DNA of 7,384 bases from O2-02-FULL-42-9 sp038043025 (GCA_038043025.1 JBBTCW010000008.1:1-7384), one strand, 5' to 3'. Shown: positions 1 through 7,010, counted from the stretch's first letter. The notes: generated from the sequence alone by a model not told the origin. Program-made: numbers and translations.

Positions 1-20
1 ACTCATGCGAACAGGTCGGT

Positions 21-124
21 CTCAGCTCAGAGGACGCAACACGTTCATCTGATTCAAAATAATTCCTCATTACTTCTGGTAAATACCATTCTACCAATGA
101 ATACCAGCTTACCTCTGAGCTGAG
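21..124. repeat. Inverted repeat with 13-bp perfect arms downstream of pmbA
   Basis: The arm at 21-33 (CTCAGCTCAGAGG) is exactly the reverse complement of the arm at 112-124, with 78 bp between. A smaller 6-bp inverted pair (CTGGTA at 76-81, TACCAG at 102-107) is nested inside. There is no T-run, so it is not an ordinary intrinsic terminator for pmbA, whose stop codon is only a few bases away. Reading leftward on the minus strand, one frame stays open from about 130 to the window edge (43 codons; ATG at 70), but it has no convincing ribosome binding site and spans both arms. It could be one end of a dispersed palindromic or MITE-like repeat, a structured 3' UTR, or a truncated ORF; the window edge prevents a decision. 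Confidence 0.6.
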
Positions 125-129
125 GATTA

Positions 130-1467
130 TTAGATACCCGCCAGCATCATCTCTTCCAATAAAATAGAACCCGTCTGTATGTTGCCGCGTCGATCAATGT
201 CATTGCCTACACTGACAACATGGCGAAACATGTCGCGTAAATTGCCGGCAATCGTCACTTCGGAAACGGGATATTGAATCTCTCCATTTTCGACCCAAAA
301 TCCAAATACACCGCGTGAATAATCACCCGTAATTAAATTAAGCCCTTGACCAATTAATTCCGTGACCAACAATCCATTGCCCATGTCACGCAATAACTGC
401 GATAAATCTTTATCACTTGTGCTCACATAAACATTATATGCGCCCCCAGCGTTACCCGTCGTTTGCCGTTTTAATTGCCGCGCCGAATAGGCGTCCAACA
501 TGTAACTGGTCAACACCCCTTCCTTAACAAAGTTTTTATTCGTCGTCGCGACGCCATCGCCATCAAACATCGCACTTCCCCAGCCTTTCAGTTGATGTGG
601 TCGCTCAAAAATATTAATGTATTCAGGAAAAATAGATTGATCTAAACAATCCAATAAAAACGAACGTTTGCGATATAAATTTCCACCACTAATCGCCGCA
701 AAAAAATGTGAAATCAAACTACTCGCCACATCGGCCTCAAAGATAACCGGACATTTTTGTGTTTTTATTTTTTGCGGATTTAAACGCCGCACGGTACGAA
801 AAACCGTTTGTTGTGCAACTGTATCAATATTTTCTAAATCCAGCGGATCACGCGAACAGGTGTAATAATAATCGCGCTCCATGCGACCATTTTGTTCTGC
901 AATCAATGAGCAAGAAATGCTTTGACAGGTATCTTTATTCGACCCCATAAATCCATGCGTATTTCCATATACATCAAAGCTTTTAAAATTAGACACCGAC
1001 ACACCTTCCGACGATTTAATGCGCCCGTCTAATTGTTTGGCTTTTGCTTCGCATTCTAAAGCCAACGTAACAGCTTCTTTTGTATTTAAATTCCACTCGT
1101 GATATAAATCTAAATCTTTTAAATCGGTCGCCATTAAATTTTCATCGGCTAAGCCTGCGCAAGGATCCACTTGCGTAAATTCGGCAATTTGACAAGCTCT
1201 CGTCACCGCTTCTTGAAGCGATACCCAATCCATCGCTGATGTTGTCACACTGCCTTTGCGTTGCCCCCGATAAACCGTAAGGCTCAAATTTTCATTGCAA
1301 TGATATTCAATGGTATCCACCGCACCTTCGCGTATATTGACATGATATCCATCTTCTATGCTCACATCCGCTTCGGCCTGCGTTGCACCCTGCTTTTTTG
1401 CGAACGCTAATACATCGGCAATACAAGATTGTAGATTGCACTCATTAGAATTCATACCGCTTGTCAT
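130..1467 (-). CDS. pmbA: TldE/PmbA, partner subunit of the TldD/E zinc metalloprotease
   Basis: This encodes the TldE (PmbA) subunit, which pairs with TldD in a cytosolic protease. In E. coli that complex trims leader peptides such as that of microcin B17 and degrades unfolded peptides such as the CcdA antitoxin. The 445-residue product matches the family's length of about 450 and is colinear with E. coli PmbA as I recall it. Landmarks include DPCAG (about 101-105), MERDYYYT (about 196-203) and, near the C-terminus, GDYSRG, FWVENGEIQYPVSE and TIAGNLRDM (about 381-413). It lacks the HExxxH zinc motif, as expected for TldE, since catalysis is supplied by TldD. An in-frame TTG five codons upstream overlaps the tldD stop. 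I chose the ATG at 1467 because AAGGA lies 7 nt before it. It begins 11 nt after tldD ends and is surely cotranscribed with it. Confidence 0.95.
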   Translation of the reverse strand: MTSGMNSNECNLQSCIADVLAFAKKQGATQAEADVSIEDGYHVNIREGAVDTIEYHCNENLSLTVYRGQRKGSVTTSAMDWVSLQEAVTRACQIAEFTQVDPCAGLADENLMATDLKDLDLYHEWNLNTKEAVTLALECEAKAKQLDGRIKSSEGVSVSNFKSFDVYGNTHGFMGSNKDTCQSISCSLIAEQNGRMERDYYYTCSRDPLDLENIDTVAQQTVFRTVRRLNPQKIKTQKCPVIFEADVASSLISHFFAAISGGNLYRKRSFLLDCLDQSIFPEYINIFERPHQLKGWGSAMFDGDGVATTNKNFVKEGVLTSYMLDAYSARQLKRQTTGNAGGAYNVYVSTSDKDLSQLLRDMGNGLLVTELIGQGLNLITGDYSRGVFGFWVENGEIQYPVSEVTIAGNLRDMFRHVVSVGNDIDRRGNIQTGSILLEEMMLAGI

Positions 1468-1474
1468 CTGATTT

Positions 1475-1479
1475 TCCTT
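1475..1479 (-). promoter_or_regulatory. Ribosome binding site deciding the pmbA start
   Basis: AAGGA on the minus strand lies 7 nt before the ATG at 1467 and partly inside the tldD stop codon region. It falls downstream of the alternative TTG at 1482, so it cannot serve that codon. This favours the ATG and suggests that pmbA is translated directly after tldD. Confidence 0.7.
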
Positions 1480-2912
1480 CAATTCGTTCCACCGACCGTC
1501 AACTCATCCACCTTCACCATCGGCTGCCCAATGCCAACAGGAATATTCTGACCTTCCTTGCCGCACACGCCAATTCCTTCGTCCATTCGCAATTGATTTC
1601 CAACCATGCTCACCTTTCCTAAAACTTCTGGACCATTACCAATCAACGTCGCATTTTTAACCGGCCTTGTAATCTTTCCATCTTCAATCAAATACGCTTC
1701 GTTCGTTGTAAAGACAAAATTACCTGACGTAATATCCACTTGTCCACCCGAAAAATTAACCGCGTACAATCCCTTCTTAACCGAGCGAATAATATCATCT
1801 TCATCACTCTCTCCCGCCAACATATATGTATTTGTCATACGCGGAATTGTCACCGCCGCATACGATTCACGTCGTGCATTACCCGTTGGTTTCATTTTCA
1901 TGAGGCGCGCATTTAATTTATCCTGCATATACGATTTTAAAATGCCTTTTTCAATTAACACGTTGTATTGACCCGGCATGCCTTCGTCATCTACATTTAA
2001 AGAACCGCGACGATGAGGCATCGTGCCATCATCCACAATCGTACAAAGCGATGAAGCAACCTGTTGACCCATTCGTCCACTAAACAATGAGCTGCCTTTG
2101 CGATTAAAATCAGCTTCTAACCCATGACCCACCGCTTCATGTAACAAAACTCCCGGCCAACCTGCCGCCAAAATAACCGGCATAACACCGGCGGGTGCAG
2201 AACTTGCTTTTAAATTAACAAGTGCTTGTCTCACGGCTTCTTTGGCATGTTTATCCGCTTGCTGAACAATAAAATCATAACCCAAACGCCCACCACATCC
2301 ACTGTGACCCGTTTCACGCCGACCTTTTTCTTCAACCACAACGCTTACGCTTAATTGCACAAGAGGACGGATATCCGCGGACGACACACCATCGGTCGAC
2401 ATAATAAAAATAATATCATGAGCGCTCGCGATACTCGCGTTCACCTGAATGACGCGCGAATCTGCTTGCCGAGCTATTTGATCCACTCGCTGTAATAAAG
2501 CAATTTTATCCGTCGCCCTAAGATCATTAACCGGATTGACTACCGAATATAAGCTCAATTTTTCTACAGCCTGATCGATTCGAACGGTTCTTGAGCCGCC
2601 CGGCTCACTGATCGTCATCGCCGCCTTGGCGGCTACTTTTAAATGCGCTAAATCCAAGACATTCGTATAAGCCAAACCCGTTTTGACGCCACTCACTGCA
2701 CGCACACCCACACCACGATCAATATGATAAGCACTACTTTTAACGATACCGTCTTCTAAACTCCATGATTCGACAGAACAATTTTGAAAATAGAGATCCG
2801 CATAATCAAGATCAAATCGCAACATACCGTGCAAAATATCTTGCAGATGAATCATCTCTAACCCCATGGGTTGAAGCAATTCGCGAGAGGCAATATCAAT
2901 ATATTCTTTCAT
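1479..2912 (-). CDS. tldD: TldD, catalytic subunit of the TldD/E zinc metalloprotease
   Basis: TldD is the zinc-bearing subunit of the cytosolic TldD/TldE protease, which threads and cuts short or unfolded peptides. The product is 477 residues (E. coli about 481) and is colinear with E. coli TldD along its length. The zinc motif is HEAVGH at 258-263 (HExxxH), inside GWPGVLLHEAVGHGLEADFN. Further family blocks are DYADLYFQ (36-43), IRPLVQLSVSV (181-191), DDEGMPGQYNVLIE (308-321), YMQDKLNARLM (328-338) and GVCGKEGQ (448-455). Cys450 in the last block corresponds to the C-terminal cysteine reported as a zinc ligand in the E. coli enzyme. The ATG at 2912 gives an N-terminus that aligns with E. 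coli TldD, although the ribosome binding site before it is weak. It is the first gene of the tldD-pmbA unit. Confidence 0.97.
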   Translation of the reverse strand: MKEYIDIASRELLQPMGLEMIHLQDILHGMLRFDLDYADLYFQNCSVESWSLEDGIVKSSAYHIDRGVGVRAVSGVKTGLAYTNVLDLAHLKVAAKAAMTISEPGGSRTVRIDQAVEKLSLYSVVNPVNDLRATDKIALLQRVDQIARQADSRVIQVNASIASAHDIIFIMSTDGVSSADIRPLVQLSVSVVVEEKGRRETGHSGCGGRLGYDFIVQQADKHAKEAVRQALVNLKASSAPAGVMPVILAAGWPGVLLHEAVGHGLEADFNRKGSSLFSGRMGQQVASSLCTIVDDGTMPHRRGSLNVDDEGMPGQYNVLIEKGILKSYMQDKLNARLMKMKPTGNARRESYAAVTIPRMTNTYMLAGESDEDDIIRSVKKGLYAVNFSGGQVDITSGNFVFTTNEAYLIEDGKITRPVKNATLIGNGPEVLGKVSMVGNQLRMDEGIGVCGKEGQNIPVGIGQPMVKVDELTVGGTN

Positions 2913-2920
2913 AAATTTAC

Positions 2921-2950
2921 TTGCTGTTTAGTACAGCCCCTATCTATAAT
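2921..2950 (+). promoter_or_regulatory. Candidate sigma70 promoter of the lipoprotein gene
   Basis: A perfect TATAAT lies at 2945-2950 with a poor -35 box TTGCTG at 2921-2926, spaced 18 bp. The predicted start is near 2957, just before the upstream in-frame ATG at 2958. This supports the downstream ATG at 2970, which has GGAG at 2960-2963, as the translation start. Confidence 0.5.
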
Positions 2951-2958
2951 AACGACAA
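2930..2958 (-). promoter_or_regulatory. Candidate sigma70 promoter of tldD-pmbA
   Basis: On the minus strand TTGTCG (2953-2958) and TGTACT (2930-2935) are separated by 17 bp, each matching four of six consensus bases. Transcription would begin only about 10 nt before the tldD ATG. The boxes interleave with those of the oppositely oriented lipoprotein promoter, so both could not be occupied at once. Confidence 0.3.
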
Positions 2959-2969
2959 TGGAGCGTATT

Positions 2970-3326
2970 ATGACCAAAATTAAGGATATCGCAATAGTCA
3001 TCACGATGTCTATCGCACTTTCAGGCTGTGCATCCAGCCCCGGACTCCTTTCACAAACAACGATTCATCAAACCGGCAAAAAAAAATATCCTCCCACAGA
3101 ACCGATTTCTATTGCGCTATCAAAAGAGAAAAATATTAAAACACCGCATCGCATCATCGGGACAATTCAAGTCTCCAATTACAATCTGGTCGGCGTCAAA
3201 CGCCAACTCGTCAGCATCAATGATCTCATGCAGCAAAAAGCAGCTAGCATGGGAGGCAATGCCGTCATCGCCATTCAACAGACCGATAAAAAAACCATGG
3301 GTGAAGTCATTCGATTTAGTTCGTAA
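2970..3326 (+). CDS. Small predicted outer-membrane lipoprotein, function unknown
   Basis: The product is 118 residues. It opens with a signal peptide: K3 and K5, a hydrophobic stretch at about 7-17, then the lipobox LSGC with the acylated cysteine at position 20. The residue after the cysteine is Ala, not Asp, which by the Lol sorting rule predicts the outer membrane. The mature part has KYPPTEPISIAL (about 39-50), a central HRIIGTIQV strand and a C-terminal QKAASMGGNAVIAI segment. This arrangement is common in small proteobacterial lipoproteins with a YbjQ-like alpha/beta fold, but I cannot name a specific family. I chose the ATG at 2970 over in-frame ATGs at 2958 and 2871 because GGAG sits 6 nt upstream and the signal peptide then has normal length. 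Its end overlaps the end of the convergent permease gene by 11 bp. Confidence 0.85.
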   Translation: MTKIKDIAIVITMSIALSGCASSPGLLSQTTIHQTGKKKYPPTEPISIALSKEKNIKTPHRIIGTIQVSNYNLVGVKRQLVSINDLMQQKAASMGGNAVIAIQQTDKKTMGEVIRFSS

Positions 3327-4560
3327 TACTCTCGCGATTAAAATCAATCTTTTTATTTAAGAACAGCAACAACCATAATCCCGGCACGGCCGCCAAAAAC
3401 GCCCAAACAAAAAACTGCACCCATCCAAAATCATTTGCAATAATACCTGCAACAGGGCCAATCAAAACACGACCCAATGCGGCAACCGCCGTAAACAAGG
3501 CAAATTGTGTCGCCGTATAACGATGATCGCATAAAAACATTAAAAACGCAGTAAACGCAGTGGTTGCCATCCCTCCCGTAAAATTCTCTACGACAATCGC
3601 GACCACCAATAATAAATAATTTTTACCCACGCTCGCCAACCAGATATAAAATATAATAGCCAACGTTTCCAAGATGCCAAACCACAACAACGCACGAAAT
3701 AATTTCAAACGCGGCATCAATAACCCTCCCAACACCGCCCCTGCCAGAGTTGCCATCATCGCACCAAATTTATTAACGGCGCCCACTGTCACCAAACTAA
3801 AATGTAGTCCGCGCAATAAAAATGTTGACGACAATGACAAAGCAAATGCTTCGCCCAATTTATACAACAGCACAAACAATAAAATATATAAAACACTCTC
3901 GCGCTTAAAAAATTCTTTTAACGGATCAATGAGCGCGGTTACTAAAGACAACGGTGGTATTATTTTTTTTGGCTCAGGAACAAACCAAGTGATCATTCCG
4001 TTTGCCAACATAATCAATGACATCAATAAATAAGTATCGCGCCACCCCATAAAACTGGCCATGATCAATGCCAATGCGCCCGACACCAATAAGGCCAAGC
4101 GATACCCTAACACCGTCATCGCCGCACCAAAACCACGCTCATCCTTTGTCAGAATGTCTGTCATATATGCATTGATGCCAATGTCCTGAGATGCCGATAA
4201 GAATGAGGTCAACAAAGCTAAACACGCCAACAACTTCAAGTTTTGATCCGGCCGAACCCATGCCATCACGGCAATACTTACAACCAATCCCATCTGAAAA
4301 ATAAAAATCCATCCTCGCCGTCGACCCAAAAATGCTGGAACATAGCGATCCAAGAATGGCGCCCACAGAAATTTATAGATGTAAGGCAAGCCCACAAGAC
4401 TAAAAAATCCAATGGAAACCAAATTAATGTTAGACACAGTCAACCAAGCTTGAAGCGTGCCTGTCACCAAAGCTATTGGCAGACCGGATGAGAAGCCTTG
4501 CAGTAAAACCGCCCATATTCGACGGTTATTAAATGCCCATATTCTATGAAAGGTCTTCAT
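3316..4560 (-). CDS. ampG: AmpG-family MFS permease (muropeptide uptake)
   Basis: This is an inner-membrane major facilitator transporter of the AmpG type. Such proteins import GlcNAc-anhydroMurNAc peptides released from peptidoglycan, for cytosolic recycling. The 414 residues are strongly hydrophobic, with about 12 segments. The N-terminal half is AmpG-like: GFSSGLPIALVTGTLQAWL (22-40), GFFSLVGLPYIYKFLWAPF (51-69), DRY...GRRRGW (71-84), SASQDIGINAYMTDIL (122-137), DERG (140-143) and LGYRLALLVSG (151-161). Two differences from E. coli AmpG stand out: it is about 75 residues shorter at the C-terminus, and Asn130 replaces the Asp of the QDIxxDA motif. Legionellales often have several AmpG-like paralogs, so the substrate is not certain. 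I chose the ATG at 4560 because AGG lies 7 nt upstream and the N-terminus then fits the family. An in-frame start at 4671 would run into sdaA. Confidence 0.85.
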   Translation of the reverse strand: MKTFHRIWAFNNRRIWAVLLQGFSSGLPIALVTGTLQAWLTVSNINLVSIGFFSLVGLPYIYKFLWAPFLDRYVPAFLGRRRGWIFIFQMGLVVSIAVMAWVRPDQNLKLLACLALLTSFLSASQDIGINAYMTDILTKDERGFGAAMTVLGYRLALLVSGALALIMASFMGWRDTYLLMSLIMLANGMITWFVPEPKKIIPPLSLVTALIDPLKEFFKRESVLYILLFVLLYKLGEAFALSLSSTFLLRGLHFSLVTVGAVNKFGAMMATLAGAVLGGLLMPRLKLFRALLWFGILETLAIIFYIWLASVGKNYLLLVVAIVVENFTGGMATTAFTAFLMFLCDHRYTATQFALFTAVAALGRVLIGPVAGIIANDFGWVQFFVWAFLAAVPGLWLLLFLNKKIDFNRESITN

Positions 4561-4575
4561 TCTGATGCCTATTTT

Positions 4576-4583
4576 GATATAAT
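4576..4583 (+). promoter_or_regulatory. Extended -10 promoter of sdaA
   Basis: A perfect TATAAT (4578-4583) is preceded by the TG of an extended -10 element (TGaTATAAT starting at 4575). No good -35 box is present; the best-spaced hexamer is CTTCAT at 4555-4560. A start near 4590 would give a leader of about 23 nt before the sdaA ATG at 4613. The 52-bp divergent spacer must also hold the ampG promoter, for which I see no clear boxes. Confidence 0.5.
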
Positions 4584-4612
4584 GCCAAACACCATAGCAG
4601 AGATCATCCTTT

Positions 4613-5992
4613 ATGAACATTAGCATTTTTGATTTACTGCAGATCAGTATCGGCCCTTCGAGCTCACACACGATGGGTCCTATGCGTGCGGCCGCGTATT
4701 TCGTGGAACATTACGAAAAACGCCATAAACTCGCGCATGTTCATACCATCACAATCGAATTATTTGGGGCACTCGCACACACAGGCGAAGGACATGGCAC
4801 GGTACCCGCTGTATTATTAGGCCTGGAAGGTCAAACGCCTGAAACCATTACTCCAAAATATTTAAAAAAACGATTTAAAAAAATCACCGAAACACAAACA
4901 CTCAATCTTCCCAACCATCATGCTGTTAAGTTCGATCTCAAAAAACATTTAGTTTTTAATTATATCGATCTATTACCGAAACATTCTAACGCATTGCGTT
5001 TTTCCGTTTACGACAAAGACAAAAAATTACTCATCCAAAAAGTATATTATTCGGTTGGTGGAGGGTTTGTGATTGATGGCACAAAATCAACGCGACAACA
5101 AAACAATGTTATTCCATTGGAGTTAAGTCACCCCTTCTCATCTGCCAAAGAATTATTTCAACAATGTAAAAAACATAAATGCAGCGTTGCTAAAATCATG
5201 CTCGATAATGAACAAGCTTGGCGAGCCAAAAAAAATATCAAGCATCAATTAGCGCATATTGCTGAAGTCATGGAACAATCGATTGATCGTGGGTGCAGCC
5301 GAAAAAGCCTGATATTGCCCGGCGGATTAAAAGTCGCGCGTCGCGCCCCACCGCTTTATAAAAACCTAAAACAAAAATTACGATGGATACGCAAACATCC
5401 TGCAAAGTTAACCAACTGGGTTCAAATGTGCGCCTTTGCCGTTGCCGAAGAAAATGCTTCCGGCGGCTGCGTGGTCACGGCTCCCACCAATGGTGCCGCT
5501 GGTGTCGTGCCGGCAGTTTTACATTACTATCGTAAATTTCATAAAGGCGTTAATAAAAACAAAATCAATGAATTTTTATTAACAGCAGGAGCCATTGGTT
5601 TATTATATAAAACAAATGCCTCTATTTCTGGTGCCGAAGTCGGTTGCCAAGGCGAAATCGGTGTCGCTTGTTCAATGGCGGCAGGCGCATTAACGGCTGT
5701 CTTAGGTGGCACGTTACAACAAATCGAAAATGCAGCTGAAATTGCCATGGAACATCATTTAGGTTTAACCTGTGACCCTGTCGCCGGGTTGGTACAAATT
5801 CCCTGTATTGAACGCAATGCGATTGCCGCAGCCAAAGCGATTAGCGTTGCAGATCTTGCATTAGTCGAAGATAGAAAGCCGCATATTTCTCTCGATCAAG
5901 TTATTTTGACGATGAAAGAAACCGGGTTAGATATGATGGCCAAATATAAAGAAACATCTAAAGGCGGGTTGGCGAATTCTATACGATGCTAA
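4613..5992 (+). CDS. sdaA: L-serine dehydratase (L-serine ammonia-lyase), iron-sulfur type
   Basis: This enzyme deaminates L-serine to pyruvate and ammonia in the cytosol using a [4Fe-4S] cluster. It belongs to the single-chain type 2 family (459 residues; E. coli SdaA 454). The N-terminal beta domain starts with ISIFDLLQISIGPSSSHTMG (3-22) and contains HTGEGHGTVPAVLLGL (56-71) and YYSVGGGFVID (145-155). The C-terminal catalytic domain has ENASGGCVVTAPTNGAAGVVPAVL (280-303), SGAEVGCQGEIGVACSMAAG (339-358), GLTCDPVAG and PCIERNAIA. Cys345, Cys387 and Cys398 match the three cluster ligands of the family. The protein ends in Cys459, equivalent to the terminal cysteine that occupies the fourth iron site in the Legionella pneumophila enzyme. 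The ATG at 4613 matches the family N-terminus; a weak GAGA ribosome binding site lies about 9 nt before it. The gene converges on pssA with a 4-bp overlap. Confidence 0.96.
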   Translation: MNISIFDLLQISIGPSSSHTMGPMRAAAYFVEHYEKRHKLAHVHTITIELFGALAHTGEGHGTVPAVLLGLEGQTPETITPKYLKKRFKKITETQTLNLPNHHAVKFDLKKHLVFNYIDLLPKHSNALRFSVYDKDKKLLIQKVYYSVGGGFVIDGTKSTRQQNNVIPLELSHPFSSAKELFQQCKKHKCSVAKIMLDNEQAWRAKKNIKHQLAHIAEVMEQSIDRGCSRKSLILPGGLKVARRAPPLYKNLKQKLRWIRKHPAKLTNWVQMCAFAVAEENASGGCVVTAPTNGAAGVVPAVLHYYRKFHKGVNKNKINEFLLTAGAIGLLYKTNASISGAEVGCQGEIGVACSMAAGALTAVLGGTLQQIENAAEIAMEHHLGLTCDPVAGLVQIPCIERNAIAAAKAISVADLALVEDRKPHISLDQVILTMKETGLDMMAKYKETSKGGLANSIRC

Positions 5993-6705
5993 TGCCGCAC
6001 CCAAGCTACAAATCCAGACAAAAGATACAATGTAAATATCGCCGCTAAAACATGTGGTGGATCGAGTGCAATACCAACAAACAATAGTAACACCACGAGG
6101 ATCAACAAAAACGGCACTTTGTCTCTAAAATCTTTATCCTTGAAGCTGCGATAAGGGATATTGCTGACCATCATCAATGCGGCAAACACAATAAGAAAAG
6201 CACCGATAATATTGTAAGTACGTCCTTGCAAATGATACACCAACGCCAACCAGATCATACTCACCACAAAACCCGCAGCAGCCGGACAAGGTAGTCCAGA
6301 AAAATCTTGTGTTTTCACTTCGCTATCAGATAAATGCACATTAAATCGTGCCAATCTCAATCCCGTTGCCGCCGCATAAAAAAAGGCTGCCAACCAACCA
6401 ATTTTTCCCAAATAACGCAATCCCCATGCATAAGTAAATAGTGCCGGCGCAATTCCAAATGCAACCATATCGGACAAACTATCATATTGAGCACCAAATG
6501 CACTTTGTGTATTCGTAAGACGCGCAACACGTCCATCGATGGAATCCATAATCATGGCAATAAAAATGCTCACCACGGCATATTCAAATAAGCCTTTCAT
6601 CGCCGCTACGATTGCATAAAATCCCGCAAACATACCTGCGGTTGTAAATAAATTAGGTAACAAATAAATGGTTTTACCATGATCTTTGAGTTCGACATCT
6701 TGCAT
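5989..6705 (-). CDS. pssA: CDP-diacylglycerol-serine O-phosphatidyltransferase
   Basis: Phosphatidylserine synthase condenses CDP-diacylglycerol with L-serine at the inner membrane, the first committed step to phosphatidylethanolamine. The 238-residue product has the complete CDP-alcohol phosphatidyltransferase motif at 54-79: Asp54, Asp57-Gly58, Ala61-Arg62, Gly71, Asp75 and Asp79, all with standard spacing. Later blocks typical of the PssA branch are RLARFNVH (117-124), GLPCPAAAG (137-145) and SNIPYRSFKDKD (181-192). Several hydrophobic segments follow, including 199-214 and 218-235. This is the Bacillus-like multi-pass type, unrelated to the phospholipase-D-like PssA of E. coli. A TTG eight codons upstream (6729) is in frame. 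I prefer the ATG at 6705, which has GAG about 8 nt upstream. It overlaps the end of sdaA by 4 bp. Confidence 0.92.
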   Translation of the reverse strand: MQDVELKDHGKTIYLLPNLFTTAGMFAGFYAIVAAMKGLFEYAVVSIFIAMIMDSIDGRVARLTNTQSAFGAQYDSLSDMVAFGIAPALFTYAWGLRYLGKIGWLAAFFYAAATGLRLARFNVHLSDSEVKTQDFSGLPCPAAAGFVVSMIWLALVYHLQGRTYNIIGAFLIVFAALMMVSNIPYRSFKDKDFRDKVPFLLILVVLLLFVGIALDPPHVLAAIFTLYLLSGFVAWVRH

Positions 6706-6748
6706 AGTTATTACTCGCTGGATATACAATGCCCAAAAAATAGAACTG

Positions 6749-6777
6749 ATTATAGCACCTGTATTCTTAAATAAGAA
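6749..6777 (-). promoter_or_regulatory. Extended -10 promoter of pssA with palindrome over the -35 region
   Basis: On the minus strand TATAAT (6749-6754) is preceded by TG one base away, an extended -10 element. Seventeen bp further upstream is TTCTTA (6772-6777), a weak -35 box. That hexamer is one arm of a perfect 6-bp inverted repeat, TTCTTA-aa-TAAGAA (6764-6777), which might be an operator. The start near 6742 gives a leader of about 37 nt. Confidence 0.5.
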
Positions 6778-6981
6778 AAAAATATTAAAATATCAAAATC
6801 TAAATCAGAAAAAAGGCATCTTTATCATAAACAAATGCTGAAATTATTGTAGGATATTCGATATATTTTCATGTTTTTTCTTAAAAAATTACTTTAAGTT
6901 TTATATAACAGATGATTGATTATACATATATTTTTAATATTTTGTATAATTCTCAATCTACAAAGATGCTTTAAACACCCT
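6778..6981. other. AT-rich intergenic stretch, no gene seen
   Basis: This is part of the roughly 310-bp gap between pssA and the candidate RNA gene. It is very AT-rich and every frame is closed within a few codons, except a 20-codon ORF at 6912-6974 without a ribosome binding site. It holds two weak dyads: CTTAAA (6880-6885) with TTTAAG (6893-6898), and TTGTA (6942-6946) with TACAA (6959-6963). The second is centred about 64 bp before the predicted RNA start. Neither matches the GacA consensus TGTAAG-N6-CTTACA or the Legionella LetA consensus well. The AT-richness could itself act as an upstream element or a site for nucleoid proteins. Confidence 0.5.
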
Positions 6982-7010
6982 CTTTAACTATTTAGATATA
7001 ACTTTATAAT
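6982..7010 (+). promoter_or_regulatory. Candidate promoter of the GGA-rich small RNA
   Basis: A perfect TATAAT lies at 7005-7010. The -35 candidates are CTTTAA (6982-6987, 17-bp spacer) or TTTAAC (6983-6988, 16-bp spacer), both weak. A weak -35 is expected where an activator is required. The predicted start, near 7017, falls exactly at the base of the first hairpin of the RNA. Confidence 0.55.

Noticed and set aside
21..124. Intrinsic terminator or integron attC site after pmbA
   Set aside because: The arms are 78 bp apart with no T-run, and the attC consensus core sites with their expected positions are not present.
1468..1482. TTG start for pmbA at 1482
   Set aside because: The AAGGA ribosome binding site lies downstream of the TTG and correctly before the ATG at 1467.
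1606..1971. 121-codon plus-strand ORF within tldD
   Set aside because: It is an antisense shadow of a well-conserved gene, with no family resemblance and no promoter evidence.
2871..2969. Longer lipoprotein starting at 2871 or 2958
   Set aside because: It would place residues before a normal lipoprotein signal peptide, precede the TATAAT promoter (for 2871), and lack a ribosome binding site.
3674..4033. 119-codon plus-strand ORF opposite the permease gene
   Set aside because: It is a shadow of a membrane-protein gene; the Asn/Lys-rich translation is what the complement of hydrophobic codons yields.
4561..4671. In-frame N-terminal extension of the AmpG-like permease starting at 4671
   Set aside because: It would overlap the start of sdaA and add 37 residues absent from AmpG proteins. 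The ATG at 4560 has a good ribosome binding site and fits the family N-terminus.
6880..6898. CTTAAA...TTTAAG dyad as a GacA/LetA site
   Set aside because: The half-site orientation and spacing do not match TGTAAG-N6-CTTACA or the Legionella LetA consensus, and such dyads are expected by chance in AT-rich DNA.
6912..6974. 20-codon plus-strand ORF in the AT-rich gap
   Set aside because: It has no ribosome binding site, a composition identical to the surrounding non-coding DNA, and lies upstream of the RNA promoter.
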